Below are positions 18,839-27,478 of a stretch of 64,000 nucleotides of DNA, one piece after another (position 1 is the stretch's first letter; each line of letters begins with the position of its first letter). The notes below the pieces were generated by a model, which had not been told where the DNA came from, made no database searches, and saw nothing but the letters and a program-made list of their open reading frames with translations. The stretch is from the NCBI RefSeq assembly GCF_000721235.1, contig NZ_JOFH01000023.1, positions 124,001 to 188,000 of the forward strand. Direction: 5' to 3'. The position numbers and the translations under genes are program-made. The stretch comes from Streptomyces olivaceus (GTDB lineage Bacteria; Actinomycetota; Actinomycetes; Streptomycetales; Streptomycetaceae).

Positions 18839-20091
18839 CCGGTCGCCTCCCGTGCCCGGCGCAGGAGGAGCGCGCGTTCGCGGGCGTTGCGGGTCAGGGA
18901 GGCGGCCCGCTCGAACTCCGTGCGGGCCTCGGCCGTGCGGCCCAGGCGGAACAGGAGGTCGCCCCGGACGCTGGGCAACAGGTGGTAGCCGCGCAGGGCC
19001 GGTTCGGCGGCGAGGGCGTCGACGAGGGCCAGCGCGGGGGCCGGGCCCTCGGCCATCGAGACGGCGACCGCGCGGTTGAGTTCGACGACCGGGGACGGGG
19101 CGCGGGCCGCGAGCAGGCCGTAGAGCACGGCGATGCGCGGCCAGTCGGTCTCCTCGTAGACGGGGGCCGTCGCGTGGCAGGCGGCGATCGCGGCCTGCAG
19201 GACGTACGGGCCCGGGGCGGCGGCGCCGGTGGCGGCACCGGCCCGGTCGAGGGCGGTGATGCCGCGGGCGATGAGCAGGCGGTTCCAGCGGTGGCGGTTC
19301 TGGTCCCGCAGGAGCACCGGCTCGCCGTCGGGGGCGGTGCGGGCCGCGGTGCGCGAGGACTGGAACTCCAGCAGGGCGGCCAGGCCGTGGACCTCGGGTT
19401 CCTTCGGCATCAGGGCGGCCAGGACGCGGGCCAGGCGCAGGGCGTCCTCGCACAGGGCGGGGCGGAGCCAGTCGTCGCCGGCGGTGGCCGCGTACCCCTC
19501 GTTGAAGATCAGGTAGATGACCTCCAGGACCGAGCCGAGGCGGGCCTCGCGGTCCGGTCCGTACGGGACCTCGAAGGCGACGTTCTTGCGGGCCAGGGTG
19601 CGTTTGGCGCGCACGATGCGCTGCGCGACCGTCGGTTCGGGCACGAGGCGGGCGCGGGCGATCTCGGGCGTGGTCAGGCCGCCGAGCAGGCGGAGGGTGA
19701 GGGCGATGCGGGCCTCGGCGGAGAGCACCGGGTGGCAGGCGGTGAAGACCAGCCGCAGCAGGTCGTCGTCGATGTCCTCCGGGTCGGCCGGCTCCTCGGG
19801 CGGGGGCGCCGAAGCGGGCAGGTCGCGGCCGATCTCCGCGAGCTTGCGGGCGTAGTTCTCCCGGCGCCGGATCAGGTCGACGGCGCGGCGGCGGGCGGTG
19901 GCCATGAGCCAGGCGCCCGGGTTGTCGGGCACACCGTCCCGGGGCCACTGCTCCAAGGCCGCGACCACGGCGTCCTGCGTGAGTTCCTCGGCGATGCCGA
20001 CGTCCCGGACGAGCCGGGCGACGCCGGCGATCACGCGGGGCGACTCCAGCCGGAAGACGGTTTCGAGGGCTGCGGTGGGCTGCGGCTGCAC
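18835..20091 (-). CDS. ECF42-type sigma factor with C-terminal extension
   Basis: This 418-residue protein has sigma region 2 (ETVFRLESPRVIAGVARLVRD to ARRRAVDLIRR, first 75 residues), region 4 (LTLRLLGGLTTPEIARARLVPEPTVAQRIVRAK, about 128-165), and a long C-terminal part of TPR-like helices about 200 residues long. This layout is the ECF42 family, whose members sit next to DGPF/YCII proteins and use the C-terminal extension rather than a membrane anti-sigma factor for control. The GTG at 20091 is one choice; an in-frame GTG at 20127 with AGGAGG 13 bases upstream is also possible. The DGPF gene lies just upstream on the same strand. Confidence 0.88.
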   Translation of the reverse strand: MQPQPTAALETVFRLESPRVIAGVARLVRDVGIAEELTQDAVVAALEQWPRDGVPDNPGAWLMATARRRAVDLIRRRENYARKLAEIGRDLPASAPPPEEPADPEDIDDDLLRLVFTACHPVLSAEARIALTLRLLGGLTTPEIARARLVPEPTVAQRIVRAKRTLARKNVAFEVPYGPDREARLGSVLEVIYLIFNEGYAATAGDDWLRPALCEDALRLARVLAALMPKEPEVHGLAALLEFQSSRTAARTAPDGEPVLLRDQNRHRWNRLLIARGITALDRAGAATGAAAPGPYVLQAAIAACHATAPVYEETDWPRIAVLYGLLAARAPSPVVELNRAVAVSMAEGPAPALALVDALAAEPALRGYHLLPSVRGDLLFRLGRTAEARTEFERAASLTRNARERALLLRRAREATG

Positions 20092-20207
20092 AGCCCACCA
20101 TGCAACACCCTCGGGCTGCCGAAGCACAGCGGGACTCGGGCCTCCTGCCTCTCAGTTCCCCGTCCGCACCGGTTCTCGTCCTCCCCGGGCCCCGGGCCTC
20201 GTCGTCC

Positions 20208-20564
20208 TCAGCCCTCCATCAGCTCCCGCACCTCGCAGGTGACCGTCCAGTAGTCCTCGTGCACCTTCAGGAAGCGCTTGGTCCACTCGACCGCCTCGGC
20301 CATGTCCTTGGCCTGGAGGAGGGAGTACCCCCCGACGACCTCCTTGGACTCGGTGAAGGGCCCGTCGGTGACGGAGAGCTGCCCGCCCTCGTAGTGGACG
20401 CGGGCGCCCTGGGCGGTCGGGGCCAGCCCGGCCGTGTCGAGCAGGACGCCGGCCTTGGTCATCTCCTCCATCAGCTTCTCCATCCGCTGCACCAGCTCGG
20501 GGCTGGGGCCGCCGGAGAGCTCGTCGGACTCCTCGATGCGGATCATCGACAGGTAGCGGGGCAT
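20208..20564 (-). CDS. DGPF-domain (YCII-related) protein
   Basis: This 118-residue protein has the ferredoxin-like YCII fold and carries the signature DGPF (in VTDGPFTESKEVVGGY, about residues 66-81). DGPF proteins are the usual neighbours and likely targets or partners of ECF42 sigma factors; their chemistry is unknown. GAGGAG precedes the ATG at 20564. It lies 116 bases upstream of the ECF42 gene and is probably transcribed with it. Confidence 0.88.
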   Translation of the reverse strand: MPRYLSMIRIEESDELSGGPSPELVQRMEKLMEEMTKAGVLLDTAGLAPTAQGARVHYEGGQLSVTDGPFTESKEVVGGYSLLQAKDMAEAVEWTKRFLKVHEDYWTVTCEVRELMEG

Positions 20565-20673
20565 GATGGCTCCTCGGGGTGCTCAGTGGCCGGGTCGTTC
20601 CCGGCCTCTCACCCCTGCGTCGAACGGGCGGGCCGCGGATCGACACCCGCGGCGGGATCTCCCCGGAAACTTC

Positions 20674-21711
20674 TCAGCGCAGCGATTCCCACAGGTCACC
20701 GGCGTCCGGCTCGTCCGCCACCACCCGGTTGGGGTCGGCGGGCGCGGGCAGCACCGGCATCGTCAGGGTGCGTACGTCGTCCGCCGCGAGGCCCCCGAGG
20801 CTGCGGCCGAGGTCCGTCAGCTCGCCCAGCGAGTCCAGGCCGGTGTCGGTGGTGAGGCTTCCGGTGGCCGCGTCGGCGACCTGGTACAGCCGTGCCGGGT
20901 CGGTCAGCAGGTCGGTGGTGGAGACCTGCTCGAGGAGCGCCTTGACGAGGGTGTGCTGGAGCTCTATCCGGGCGAGGTCGCTGCCGCCCTGGAGCCCGTA
21001 GCGCGTACGGGCCAGTCCGAGGGCCTCGGTGCCGTCGAGGTGGTGGGTCCCGGCGTCCAGGTGCAGGTGGCTCCGGTCGTCGTCGATGTCCACGTCCGTG
21101 GTGACCGTGACCCCGCCGAGGGCGTCGACCAGCTTCGCGAAACCGGAGAAGTCGATCTCGACGTAGTGGTCCATGCGGACGCCGGTGAGCGACTCGACGG
21201 TCTTCACCGCGCAGACCGGCCCGCCCAGTTCGTAGGCGGTGTTGAACATCGCACCGCTCGCCTGACGGGTCGTACCGCCGGACGGCAGCGGGCAGGACGG
21301 GCGGTGGACGAGGGTGTCGCGCGGGATGCTGACGACGGTGGCGGCGGTGCGGCCCGCGTCGAGGTGGACGACCATCGCCGTGTCGGAGCGGGCGCCGCCG
21401 CTGTCTCCGCCGCCCAGCTCCTGGTTCTCCTCGCCGCCGCGCGAGTCGGAGCCGAGCACCAGGAGGTTGAGCGCGCCGGTGGGCACCGGGGACGCGGAGG
21501 GCGAGGCGGAGGGGGCGGCGGCGGGACGGGCGGGGCGGTCGTCACCGAGCGCGCCGTCGATGTCGACGCTCGTGATGTTGCCGTTGAGGTGCCAGTAGGC
21601 CCAGCCCGCCGCCGCGCACCCGAGCAGCAGGGCGCCGGCCAGGGCCAGGCCGGCCGCCCTCAGCCCCCTGGCACGGCCGCTCCGCTCGTCCCGCCCGCCC
21701 CGCGCCGCCAT
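20674..21711 (-). CDS. LytR-CpsA-Psr family wall glycopolymer transferase
   Basis: This 345-residue protein has a short basic cytoplasmic head, one membrane segment (about residues 17-38), a Pro/Ala/Ser-rich linker, and an extracellular LCP domain. The family motifs LGSDSR, the Arg of SIPRDT, DALGGVTV and the LARTRYG Arg pair are present. LCP proteins move lipid-linked teichoic acid or other glycopolymers onto peptidoglycan. There is no C-terminal LytR_C domain. It lies between the DGPF gene and a LacI regulator on the same strand. The 190-base upstream region contains an AT-rich patch (21770-21830) that probably includes its promoter. Confidence 0.9.
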   Translation of the reverse strand: MAARGGRDERSGRARGLRAAGLALAGALLLGCAAAGWAYWHLNGNITSVDIDGALGDDRPARPAAAPSASPSASPVPTGALNLLVLGSDSRGGEENQELGGGDSGGARSDTAMVVHLDAGRTAATVVSIPRDTLVHRPSCPLPSGGTTRQASGAMFNTAYELGGPVCAVKTVESLTGVRMDHYVEIDFSGFAKLVDALGGVTVTTDVDIDDDRSHLHLDAGTHHLDGTEALGLARTRYGLQGGSDLARIELQHTLVKALLEQVSTTDLLTDPARLYQVADAATGSLTTDTGLDSLGELTDLGRSLGGLAADDVRTLTMPVLPAPADPNRVVADEPDAGDLWESLR

Positions 21712-21901
21712 GCGTCAGCCCCCGCCCGTGCCGTCCCGTTCGCGTCCCCACCCGGATGCCCCGGCGGAAAGAACGTAAGTCCGATTTGTTGAAACAGAAA
21801 CAGGCGGATCGGATTTCTGCCCAAATTCTCAGACTGGCGCGCTCGACGGGGCGGACTCGGCGGGGCGGATGCAACAGGCCGGAGGCGGCGGGCGGATCGG
21901 A

Positions 21902-22963
21902 TCAGGACGCGCGGCGCTCCCGCGGCGGTGCCGTGCTGCTGCGCACCTCCAGGCTGGTGGCCAGCTCCACCCGGGTCGCCGACGAAGAGCCGTTCTCCCG
22001 CCCGAGGTCGAGGACCAGCCGCGCTGCCGCCTCGGCCATCTCCATCAGCGGCTGCCGTACGGTCGTCAGCGGCGGCCCCACCCAGCGGGCCACCGGCAGG
22101 TCGTCGAACCCGACCACGCTCAGGTCGTCCGGGATGCGCAGCCCCAGCTCGCGGGCGGCCTCGTACAGCCCGAGCGCCTGCAGGTCGTTGCCGGCGAAGA
22201 CGGCGGTCGGCCGGTCGGCGCGGCGCAGCAGCTCCAGGCCCTGCCGGTAGCCGGCCTCGTGGTGGAAGTCGCCGGTCAGGACCAGGTCGGGGTCGACGGG
22301 CAGACCGGCCGTCTCCAGCGCGGCCCGGTAGCCGTCGACACGGGCGCGGCTGCACATCATGCGGGTGGGTCCGCTGATCGCGCCGATGCGGGTGTGGCCG
22401 AGTTCGACCAGGTGCCGGGTGGCGGCGAGACCGCCCTGCCAGTTGGTGGCGCCGATGGACGGCACGTCGACGCCCGGGTCGCCGGCCGGGTCCAGGACGA
22501 CGAAGGGGATGGAGCGGCTGGTGAGCAGGGCCCGCTGGGACTCGTCGAGGCCGGACAGGACCAGGATCACGCCGTGCGGGCGGCGGGCTGCGACCTGGTC
22601 GGCCCAGGTCCGGCCGGGCGTGAGGCGGCCCGCGCTCTCGGAGAGCACGACGCTGAGGCCGGTGTCGCGCGCCACGTTCTCCACGCCCCGGATGACCTCC
22701 ATCGCCCAGGCGCTCTCCAGCTCGTGGAAGACGAGGTCGATCAGGGGCGAGCGGGTCGACTCGGCCCGCCTGCGCCGGTAGCCGTGGGTCCGCAGCAGGT
22801 CCTCCACGCGGGCCCGGGTGGACGGGGCGACGTCGGCGCGTCCGTTGAGCACCTTCGAAACAGTCGGCGCCGACACACCGGCCTCGCGCGCGATCTCGGC
22901 GAGGGTCGCGGTCTGCGCGGACCGCTTTCGCGTCCGGGTTTCAGCGGGCTGCGGGGATGTCAT
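21902..22963 (-). CDS. LacI-family transcriptional regulator
   Basis: This 353-residue regulator has a LacI-type helix-turn-helix and hinge (residues 19-66: LAEIAREAGVSAPTVSKVLNGRADV) and a periplasmic-binding-protein-like sugar sensor domain ending in GFDDLPVARWVGPPLTTVRQP. Family members repress sugar-use operons, often for xylosides or other plant polysaccharides, but no sugar transport or hydrolase gene lies nearby. The ATG at 22963 gives a normal N-terminus; an upstream start at 23029 would add 22 Arg-rich residues. It sits directly downstream of the SAV_2336-type gene (106 bases between them). A palindrome at 23043-23053 may be its operator. Confidence 0.9.
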   Translation of the reverse strand: MTSPQPAETRTRKRSAQTATLAEIAREAGVSAPTVSKVLNGRADVAPSTRARVEDLLRTHGYRRRRAESTRSPLIDLVFHELESAWAMEVIRGVENVARDTGLSVVLSESAGRLTPGRTWADQVAARRPHGVILVLSGLDESQRALLTSRSIPFVVLDPAGDPGVDVPSIGATNWQGGLAATRHLVELGHTRIGAISGPTRMMCSRARVDGYRAALETAGLPVDPDLVLTGDFHHEAGYRQGLELLRRADRPTAVFAGNDLQALGLYEAARELGLRIPDDLSVVGFDDLPVARWVGPPLTTVRQPLMEMAEAAARLVLDLGRENGSSSATRVELATSLEVRSSTAPPRERRAS

Positions 22964-23042
22964 GACGGCGATCGTAACCCTGCGGGCCGACGGGGCTGAA
23001 GCCCTCGGCCGCCGAGAGCATCTAAACATTCGCTATGGAGAT

Positions 23043-23053
23043 CGAAATATTCG
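23043..23053. promoter_or_regulatory. Candidate LacI-type operator/promoter patch
   Basis: CGAAATATTCG has inverted CGAA/TTCG arms and lies in the only AT-rich patch between the conflict operon and the LacI gene, about 80 bases upstream of the regulator start. It may be an autoregulatory operator overlapping the promoter. Confidence 0.3.
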
Positions 23054-23069
23054 AACCTCGCCGTCGGGG

Positions 23070-26000
23070 TCAGTCGTCCCGCATCGTCTGTTCGGCCAGC
23101 CGCAGGAACGCCTCCGTCGTGGCCGGCCGCAGCCGGCGCAGCTCCCAGTGGGGAGACTGCAGGGCCGGGTCGAAGGGCACGCGCACGACCTGCTCGGGCT
23201 CGACGCGCAGCCGCTCGGCGAACGTCTGCGGCAGCTCGCCCCCCATCGGCCCGCGGAGGTCGGTGGCGACGACGAGGGCCCGGCGCGCGAGCTCCTGACG
23301 GCCGTCGCCGCGGAGGACGGCGAGGATGCGCACGGCGGCGTCGAGCAGCCACTCCTCGGTGCTGCAGCACAGGATCAGCCGGTCGGTGTGGTCGAGTACG
23401 GCGGTGGCCGAACCGTCGAGCCGCAGCGGCGCCCAGTCGGTGAGGACGAACGGGTAGTGGTGCGCCGTTTGCGCCAGGACATGCGCGTACTCCTGCTGGT
23501 GGGCCGGGTTGGGGCTGAAGTGCCCCCCGCGATGGGCCACCACTTCGAGGCCGGACGGCAGCCGGGTGGTGCGGGCGCGGATCTCCTCGTAGGCCGGGGT
23601 GGGCGACAGGGCCGCCAGGTCCCGTACGACGGCCGGGTTGCGGCGGGTGAGGAAGGCGTCCAGCGAGCCCTCGGAGGCGGATCCGTCGAGGGCCAGGACG
23701 GGTTCGCCGCGCGCGGCGGCCAGGAGCGAGCCGAGCACCATCGTGGTCGTGGCCCGTCCGCTGTAGTGGTAGGCGCCGATCAGGGTGAGGCGCCTGCTGT
23801 GCGGCACGGGCGCCCGCAGCCGCTCCAGGCGGTTCTGGGCCTCCTTGCGGGCGGCGCCGAAGCGCGGCAGCCGCAGGACGGGGCGCGGGGCACCGGCGTC
23901 CGGCGGGGGCGGGGTGAGCGGCACGCGGGCGGCGGGGCCGTCCCCGCCCGCGCGCGGGCGGGCCCCGTCCAGGTGGAGACGGGTGCGGGCCACGTACCGG
24001 GCGAGGAGTTCGGCGACCTCGGCCGCGGTGGGCCGCACGGCCGGGTCCGGGTCCACGCAGCGCAGCACGAGGCGCCGCAGCTGCTCCCAGGTGTCGCCCT
24101 GCCACAGGTGCATGCCCTCCGGCAGGGCCGGCATGTCCCAGCCCGCCTTGCTGCTGATGACCTGGAGCAGCTCCCCCAGCGCCCGTACGTTGTCCTCGCG
24201 GGTGGGGGCGGCGCCCGAGCCCAGGTACGCGCCGTCGACGGCGCAGTCCGACAGGTCGCCGAGGACGACGGTGCGGCGCAGGACGTACACGCTGTCGGCG
24301 TCCAGGGTGGCGGGCACGAGGTTGTCGAGGTGGCACAGGGCGACCGCGTTGGCGAGGTAGCAGGACACGAGCAGGCCCTGCAGGATGTCGAAGGGGGCCC
24401 TGCCGTCGGTCAGGGCCCGGCCGAAGATCTCCGCGAGCCTCGGCGGCTGCGCGTCGGGCGCCGCCGCGTCCGCGATCGGCGTCATGGCGAGCCAGGGCGG
24501 GGAGTCCTGGAGCCCGGTGGCGAGCAGCACCGGCGCGTACTGGCCCTGCAGTCGGCCCAGCGCCTCGGCCTCCACCGCGACGAGCCCGGCGTTGACGGCG
24601 GGCAGGTCCGGGCGCGGCACCCGGAGCACGGCCTCCTGGCCCCGGGCGTCGACGCCCCGGTAGACGAGCGTGCGCCGCCCGCGCCGACGGCCGCGCAGCT
24701 CGTACCCCCCGATGCGGCGCGGGTCGTCCTCGGTGAGCGGGTCCCAGTCGTCGGTGCCGGCGTCGGCGCCGGCGGTGCTCCGCGTACCGGCACCGGTCGC
24801 GGAGGGCGCCCCGCCGAGCGACACCCCGAACCGGGCGAGCAGCCTGCGCTCGACCCGCGTGAACGGCTGCTGGGAGCCGGGCAGCGTGTCGGAGCCGTCG
24901 GGATGGAGCAGCCAGGCCGGGAAGTCCGGCGAGTTTCCGGCCAGTTCCTCCAGGCGGCGCCCGATCCGGCGGCCGGTGCGCAGCAGTTCGGCCTGCGGGA
25001 CCGCGTCCAGCAGTACGGCCTTGGAGGTGTCGGAGAAGTCGAACACCCGGTGTTTGGCGGGCAGCGGGCCCGACACGGGCGCCGGGTGCGGGCGGACCAG
25101 GCCGCCGAGGAACACCTCCGCGAGGTGGGAGGTCGTGGCCGGCCAGGGCACCGCCGTCTGCACCAGCCGCATCACGGGCACGGACAGCGGGGCCACCGCC
25201 GCGAGGTGGGCGGCCAGGCGGTACGCCTCCGGGGTCGCCGCGTCCCGGAAGTGCTGGGCGCTGCTCAGGTCCCGCGCGGGGGCGACGGCGTCGTACCGGT
25301 CGGGGCCGGCCAGCAGCGGCAGTTCCACGGTGGTGCCCGGCGAGGCGAGCAGCCGGGCCCAGACGCCGAGGGAGCCGGCGGTGGGTTCGAGGACGGGGAC
25401 CGGGATGTCGTCGAAGTGGCTCAGCTCCGGCGGCAGCACCGGGTCGACGACCTTCCAGGAGGTGTTGGCGCCGCCGACCCGCCGGGTGGTGGCCTGCCAG
25501 CGTTCGGCCGCTATGCCGGAGGCCCCCCACATGTCCGGCGGCAGCGTGTGCAGGACGGCGGCGGGACCGCGCGCCGCCCGCTCGGCGAGCAGCGCGTGCA
25601 TCGCGCCGGAGCGCCACGCCGGGCCCATGCCGTCGCTGACGACGAGCAGCAGGGTGCGGCCGGAGGGGTCGTTGACGGTACTCAGCGGCAGTTCGGTGCT
25701 GCCGGAGCCGAACGGCCTGGCGTGCAGGCGGGGCCCCGACGCGCTGCGCGTGTCCAGGCCGAGGACGCGGGTGACCGCGAAGGCGCCCAGGCGTTCGAGC
25801 AGGGTCCGCAGTTCGGTGCCCAGGCGGTGCCAGAGCAGCATCGACAGGCCGTCGTCGACGAGCAGCACGAGATCGAGCCAGCGTTCGCGCACCGGTCGTT
25901 CCACCACGTCGGGCAGATGGGTCTCGGCGAGCTGGGCGGCCGTGCGGTCCTCGTCGATCTCCGTGCGGTGACGGCTGTCGTGGCGGCGGCGCAGCGGTCT

Positions 26001-26522
26001 GAGCGACCGTCCGAGTGCCAGCTCGCCGCCGAGCGCCTTCTCCTCCGGGACGCGCACCGGCAGGGCCCGCCGGGGCTCGTGGCCGGCGGACGCGAACCGT
26101 GGCGAGGGCTCGGGGGCGTGCCGGGCCCCCGCGTGCAGCGTGGTGGGGCTGGTGAGGTCCGGCAGGTCGGGGTCGCCGGGCTCGGACGTCCGCTGCTGCG
26201 GAACGGGCCTCTCGGGCGTGTCGGGGCCGTCGGCCGGCGGGGGCTGCTGCGTACGGTCGGGTACCTGGCGGTGCAGGGGCGCCTCGGCCCCCGCGGGCAG
26301 CCGCCGCGCGAGCCACAGCACGTCGAGCAGCTGACCGGCGTCCAGATCCACCCGGCACCCGCCGAGCAGCCGCAGCACCTCGCCGAGTCGCTCGCCTCCG
26401 CCGGGCCGCCGGCCTCCGGAGGGCGCACCTCCCTCGGCGAACTGCTCGCCCCCGACCGGCCGTTCACCCCCGGCGGGCCGCTCGCCCTCCGTGAACCCCT
26501 CTCCCCCGACCGGCACGGTCAC
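23070..26522 (-). CDS. SAV_2336-type protein: vWA-like, pseudokinase and P-loop-like domains
   Basis: This 1150-residue protein is the large component of the vWA-MoxR-VMAP operon. After a Gly/Glu-rich start it has the SAV_2336 N-terminal region and a vWA-like domain (about 210-350) with a modified metal site DDGLS (223-227) and VSDG (295-298). A kinase-like domain at roughly 610-860 lacks the usual signature: the VAIK Lys is Arg (AVLRVP), HRDxKxxxN reads HLDNLVPAT, and DFG reads DLS. The last 220 residues resemble a MinD/ParA fold, but the P-loop reads SGRATTT without the invariant Lys. It is therefore probably a sensor or scaffold, not an enzyme. The GTG start overlaps the MoxR stop as GTGA. 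Confidence 0.85.
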   Translation of the reverse strand: MTVPVGGEGFTEGERPAGGERPVGGEQFAEGGAPSGGRRPGGGERLGEVLRLLGGCRVDLDAGQLLDVLWLARRLPAGAEAPLHRQVPDRTQQPPPADGPDTPERPVPQQRTSEPGDPDLPDLTSPTTLHAGARHAPEPSPRFASAGHEPRRALPVRVPEEKALGGELALGRSLRPLRRRHDSRHRTEIDEDRTAAQLAETHLPDVVERPVRERWLDLVLLVDDGLSMLLWHRLGTELRTLLERLGAFAVTRVLGLDTRSASGPRLHARPFGSGSTELPLSTVNDPSGRTLLLVVSDGMGPAWRSGAMHALLAERAARGPAAVLHTLPPDMWGASGIAAERWQATTRRVGGANTSWKVVDPVLPPELSHFDDIPVPVLEPTAGSLGVWARLLASPGTTVELPLLAGPDRYDAVAPARDLSSAQHFRDAATPEAYRLAAHLAAVAPLSVPVMRLVQTAVPWPATTSHLAEVFLGGLVRPHPAPVSGPLPAKHRVFDFSDTSKAVLLDAVPQAELLRTGRRIGRRLEELAGNSPDFPAWLLHPDGSDTLPGSQQPFTRVERRLLARFGVSLGGAPSATGAGTRSTAGADAGTDDWDPLTEDDPRRIGGYELRGRRRGRRTLVYRGVDARGQEAVLRVPRPDLPAVNAGLVAVEAEALGRLQGQYAPVLLATGLQDSPPWLAMTPIADAAAPDAQPPRLAEIFGRALTDGRAPFDILQGLLVSCYLANAVALCHLDNLVPATLDADSVYVLRRTVVLGDLSDCAVDGAYLGSGAAPTREDNVRALGELLQVISSKAGWDMPALPEGMHLWQGDTWEQLRRLVLRCVDPDPAVRPTAAEVAELLARYVARTRLHLDGARPRAGGDGPAARVPLTPPPPDAGAPRPVLRLPRFGAARKEAQNRLERLRAPVPHSRRLTLIGAYHYSGRATTTMVLGSLLAAARGEPVLALDGSASEGSLDAFLTRRNPAVVRDLAALSPTPAYEEIRARTTRLPSGLEVVAHRGGHFSPNPAHQQEYAHVLAQTAHHYPFVLTDWAPLRLDGSATAVLDHTDRLILCCSTEEWLLDAAVRILAVLRGDGRQELARRALVVATDLRGPMGGELPQTFAERLRVEPEQVVRVPFDPALQSPHWELRRLRPATTEAFLRLAEQTMRDD

Positions 26523-27478
26523 ATCGCCCCGGTGAGCTGGTGCAGTACGGCGTCCAGCAGCCCCTCCGCGTCCAGGTCGACGCCGCCGGTGCGCAGGAAC
26601 ACCGCGTTGAGCAGCTGGTCGGTGGCGAGTTCACCCAGGGCGCGGCGCCGCAGGAACGCCTCTATCAGGTCGTCCGCCTCCCGCATCGCCTCCTCGCCGA
26701 GGTGGGCGGCGACGATGGTGCGCAGCCGGTCCTCGTCGGGCAGCGGCAGGTCGAGCCGCAGGCAGCGGCGGAGGAAGGCGGGCGGGAAGTCGCGCTCGCC
26801 GTTGCTGGTGATGACGACGACCGGGAACTCGGCGCACTGCACGAGCCCCTGGTGCACGTGCACGGTGCCCCGGTGGTCGTGGGTCTGCACGTCGACGTCG
26901 GCCATGTCCTCGGGCAGCCGGGTCAGTTCGGGGATGTCGAAGAAGCCCTCTTCGAAGACGGTGAGCAGGTCGTTCGGCAGGTCGACGTCGCCCTTGTCCA
27001 TCTCGTCGATGAGCAGGCAGCGGGGGACGGTCGAGGGCACCAGGGCGGTGCCGAGCGGGCCGAGCCGGACGAAGGTGCCGATGGACGGCTCGCGTTCGCC
27101 GCGGTCCCGGCTGAGGGTGGTCTCGCGCAGCCGGCCGATGGCGTCGTACTGGTACAGCGCGTCCTTGACGGTGGAGCGGCTGTTGACGGGCCAGCGCAGC
27201 AGCTCGCCCAGGCTCAGTTCGTGGGTGACGGCGCGGGCGAGGGAGGACTTGCCGGTGCCGGCCGGCCCGGTCACCAGCAGCGGACGGCGCAGGTGCAGCG
27301 CCGCGTTGACGACGTCGGCGTGCTGCGGGGCGATGACGTAGGGCAGTTCCGGGCGCAGCGACCGCGTGGGGACGAAGCGCCGCCACGGTGGTGCCGAGGG
27401 GAGGGCGACGGGCCGGGGCGTGCCGTCGCCGCGGAACAGGCGCCACTCCGCGTTGTCTGCGTCGGCAGCGGATGTCAT
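26519..27478 (-). CDS. MoxR-type AAA+ ATPase of the conflict operon
   Basis: This 319-residue AAA+ protein has Walker A GPAGTGKS (71-78), Walker B CLLIDEMDKGD (Asp158, Glu159), sensor 1 in VVITSNGERDF, and an arginine-rich PPAFLRRC finger region. MoxR ATPases act with vWA-domain partners to remodel or activate other proteins, and all residues needed for ATP hydrolysis are present. AGGAG precedes the ATG at 27478, which overlaps the VMAP gene stop as ATGA; its own stop overlaps the next start as GTGA. It is the only component here with a clearly intact NTPase site and so likely provides the energy-dependent switch. Confidence 0.92.
   Translation of the reverse strand: MTSAADADNAEWRLFRGDGTPRPVALPSAPPWRRFVPTRSLRPELPYVIAPQHADVVNAALHLRRPLLVTGPAGTGKSSLARAVTHELSLGELLRWPVNSRSTVKDALYQYDAIGRLRETTLSRDRGEREPSIGTFVRLGPLGTALVPSTVPRCLLIDEMDKGDVDLPNDLLTVFEEGFFDIPELTRLPEDMADVDVQTHDHRGTVHVHQGLVQCAEFPVVVITSNGERDFPPAFLRRCLRLDLPLPDEDRLRTIVAAHLGEEAMREADDLIEAFLRRRALGELATDQLLNAVFLRTGGVDLDAEGLLDAVLHQLTGAM

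Noticed and set aside
17577..20101. A continuous minus-strand frame from the deacetylase through the ECF42 region
   Set aside because: It is open only because of GC-rich codon bias. The deacetylase has its own ribosome site and ATG at 17575, and the sigma factor is in another frame.
22818..27341. A 1507-codon open frame on the plus strand
   Set aside because: It is antisense to the SAV_2336-type and MoxR genes. Its translation is Arg/Gly/Pro/Ala-biased with no domain, as expected opposite high-GC genes, whereas the minus-strand proteins have clear motifs.
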